Shown here: piece after piece, positions 4,280-6,031 of the stretch
How positions within the stretch are numbered: position 1 is the stretch's first letter
Layout: the number at the start of each line of letters is the position of its first letter
Origin: Comamonadaceae bacterium
Lineage (GTDB): Bacteria; Pseudomonadota; Gammaproteobacteria; Burkholderiales; Burkholderiaceae_C
Reading direction: 5' to 3'
Length of the DNA: 6,031 nucleotides
NCBI GenBank assembly: GCA_947454585.1
Contig: CANGML010000112.1
Location: forward strand, 1-6,031
Program-made: the position numbers and the translations under genes
The notes under the pieces: model-generated
Databases searched by the model: none
What the model was told of the DNA's origin: nothing
Seen by the model: only the letters and a program-made list of their open reading frames with translations

Positions 4280-6031
4280 ATGCGTATCGACAAACTCACC
4301 ACCAAGTTCCAAGAAGCCTTGGGCGATGCCCAGTCGCTGGCGCTGGGCGGCGACCATGCCTACATCGAGCCATCCCATGTGTTGGTTGCCATGCTGCGTC
4401 AAGACGATGGCCCCAAGTCGCTGTTGCAGCGTGCGGGCGCCAATGTCTCTGGCTTGCTCGCGTCCGCTGAGGAAGCCATGCACAGGCTCCCCAAGGTTGA
4501 AGGGCAAGAGCAGGTGCAAGTCAGTCGCGACACCGTGTCGTTGGTTCAAGCGGCGGAGAAAGAGGCCATCAAACGTGGCGACCAGTTTGTGGCCAGCGAG
4601 TTGTTTTTGCTGGCGATGTGCGACAACAAAGGCAACTGGGGCAAATTGGCCACGCAAAACGGCTTGAGTCGCAAAGCTTTAGAAACCGCGGTGACCGCGG
4701 TGCGCGGTGGCCAAAAGGTAGACAACGCCGAGAGCGAAGGCCAACGTGAATCGTTGAAGAAATACTGCATGGACCTGACGGAGCGTGCGCGTCAAGGCAA
4801 GCTTGACCCGGTGATTGGCCGTGACGACGAAATTCGCCGTGCCATCCAAGTGCTGCAGCGTCGCAGCAAAAACAACCCCGTGCTGATTGGGGAGCCGGGC
4901 GTTGGCAAGACCGCCATCGTCGAGGGCTTGGCCCAACGCATCGTGGCGGGTGAGGTGCCCGATTCGCTCAAGGGCAAGCGTGTGTTGTCACTCGACATGG
5001 CTTCTTTGTTGGCGGGTGCGAAATACCGTGGCGAGTTTGAAGAGCGTCTGAAAAGTGTGTTGAAAGAGTTGGCGCAAGACGAAGGCCAAACCATTGTGTT
5101 CATCGACGAGTTGCACACCATGGTGGGCGCCGGCAAGGCCGAAGGCGCGATGGACGCGGGCAATATGCTCAAGCCCGCACTAGCCCGCGGCGAGCTGCAC
5201 TGCGTGGGTGCCACCACCTTGGATGAGTACCGCAAGTACATCGAAAAAGATGCGGCGCTCGAGCGGCGTTTTCAAAAAATCATCGTGGGTGAGCCGTCGG
5301 TTGAGGCGACGATCGCGATTCTGCGTGGCCTGCAAGAGAAGTACGAGGTGCACCATGGCGTCGAGATCACCGACCCCGCCATCGTGGCGGCGGCTGAGCT
5401 GTCGCACCGCTACATCACAGATCGTTTCTTACCCGACAAGGCGATAGATTTGATCGATGAGGCAGCGGCCAAGATCAAGATTGAAATCGACTCCAAGCCC
5501 GAGGTGATGGACAAGCTGGATCGCCGCTTGATTCAACTCAAGATTGAGCGCGAGGCGGTGCGCAAAGAAAAAGACGAAGCCTCGCAAAAGCGCATGGAAT
5601 TGCTCGAAGAAGAAATCAAAAAGATCGGCAAAGAATACGCCGATCTCGATGAAATTTGGAAGGCAGAAAAGTCGTCTGCCCACGGTGGCGCGCAACTCAA
5701 AGAAGAAATTGACCGCATGCGTCACCAAATCGAAGAGCTCACGCGCAAAGGCGATTTCAACCAAGTCGCTGAGCTGCAATATGGCAAATTGCCTGAGCTA
5801 GAAAAGCGCATGAAAGAGGCCAATGCCCGTGAAAGCAGCAAAACCGCGGCCGCAGGCGGCCACCGTTTGTTGCGCACACAAGTGGGCGCAGAAGAGATTG
5901 CTGAAGTGGTGGCGCGTGCCACGGGCATTCCTGTGTCCAAGTTGATGCAAGGCGAGCGTGACAAGCTCTTGCAAATGGAAACTAAGCTGCACGACCGCGT
6001 GGTCGGCCAAGAAGAGGCCATTACCGCCGTC
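4280..6031 (+). CDS. clpB: Chaperone ClpB, AAA+ disaggregase (3' end outside window)
   Basis: The first 584 codons of a ClpB/Hsp104-type chaperone, open to the window end. ClpB forms cytoplasmic hexamers that thread aggregated proteins through a central pore, working with DnaK/DnaJ/GrpE. The N domain covers about residues 1-145 ([24 protein letters not shown]). NBD1 begins at [13 protein letters not shown] and has Walker A GEPGVGKT at 204-211 (K210), the pore-loop aromatic Y249 in AKYRGEF, Walker B VFIDE with D276/E277, and arginine fingers R329/R330 in LERRFQ. The coiled-coil M domain covers about 405-525 and includes Y501 in ELQYGK, the equivalent of E. coli Y503. NBD2 starts at GIPVSKL and RVVGQEEAI, but its Walker A lies beyond the window, leaving about 275-280 residues unseen. 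Relative numbering runs two below E. coli throughout these motifs. The start ATG has GGAG five bases upstream. A heat-shock promoter probably drives it. Confidence 0.97.
   Translation, partial: MRIDKLTTKFQEALGDAQSLALGGDHAYIEPSHVLVAMLRQDDGPKSLLQRAGANVSGLLASAEEAMHRLPKVEGQEQVQVSRDTVSLVQAAEKEAIKRGDQFVASELFLLAMCDNKGNWGKLATQNGLSRKALETAVTAVRGGQKVDNAESEGQRESLKKYCMDLTERARQGKLDPVIGRDDEIRRAIQVLQRRSKNNPVLIGEPGVGKTAIVEGLAQRIVAGEVPDSLKGKRVLSLDMASLLAGAKYRGEFEERLKSVLKELAQDEGQTIVFIDELHTMVGAGKAEGAMDAGNMLKPALARGELHCVGATTLDEYRKYIEKDAALERRFQKIIVGEPSVEATIAILRGLQEKYEVHHGVEITDPAIVAAAELSHRYITDRFLPDKAIDLIDEAAAKIKIEIDSKPEVMDKLDRRLIQLKIEREAVRKEKDEASQKRMELLEEEIKKIGKEYADLDEIWKAEKSSAHGGAQLKEEIDRMRHQIEELTRKGDFNQVAELQYGKLPELEKRMKEANARESSKTAAAGGHRLLRTQVGAEEIAEVVARATGIPVSKLMQGERDKLLQMETKLHDRVVGQEEAITAV

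Noticed and set aside
4256..4657. Antisense frame opposite the clpB start, and further antisense frames through 6021
   Set aside because: The + strand is an unbroken ClpB frame from 4280 to the window end with every expected motif; the opposite frames are shadows.

Overview
This window looks like ordinary chromosomal housekeeping DNA from a betaproteobacterium, most likely of the Burkholderiales/Comamonadaceae type. I infer this from the moderately high GC content, the codon use, the close match of every protein to proteobacterial families, and the gene order hom-thrC-(mobB)-moeA-moaD-moaE-clpB, which I remember from that group. The genus cannot be fixed from sequence reading alone. I see no insertion sequence, phage gene, CRISPR array, tRNA, rRNA, pseudogene or sign of horizontal transfer.

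Layout: all genes are on the + strand. Positions 1-164 hold the C-terminal end of homoserine dehydrogenase (hom). Threonine synthase (thrC, 164-1597) follows with a one-base overlap. Four molybdenum cofactor (Moco) genes come next: mobB (1594-2124), moeA (2121-3362), moaD (3359-3622) and moaE (3638-4123). From thrC to moaD each gene overlaps its upstream neighbour by four bases (ATGA), and moaE follows moaD after 15 bases. This is the architecture of one translationally coupled operon joining the last steps of threonine synthesis to Moco synthesis. A 156-base gap (4124-4279) then separates moaE from clpB (4280 to beyond the window), which encodes the ClpB/Hsp104-type disaggregase. The window ends just before the second AAA+ Walker A motif.

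How the genes work together: Hom makes homoserine, and ThrC converts phosphohomoserine to threonine (the homoserine kinase between them is not in the window). MoaD and MoaE form molybdopterin synthase, MoeA inserts molybdate into molybdopterin, and MobB assists the nucleotide-modification step that forms the guanine dinucleotide cofactor. MoaA, MoaC, MogA/MoaB, MobA and a MoeB-type activating enzyme must be encoded elsewhere.

Most of the interest lies in the moaE-clpB gap. In order it contains a weak stem-loop starting at the moaE stop, a perfect TTGA-N6-TCAA palindrome resembling an FNR/FixK-family site, a heat-shock (sigma-32) type promoter whose -35 element lies inside a perfect 6-bp inverted repeat, and a short cUUCGg hairpin that covers the clpB Shine-Dalgarno sequence and could act as an RNA thermometer. 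These are pattern-based inferences. I do not see a previously undescribed multi-gene system here.
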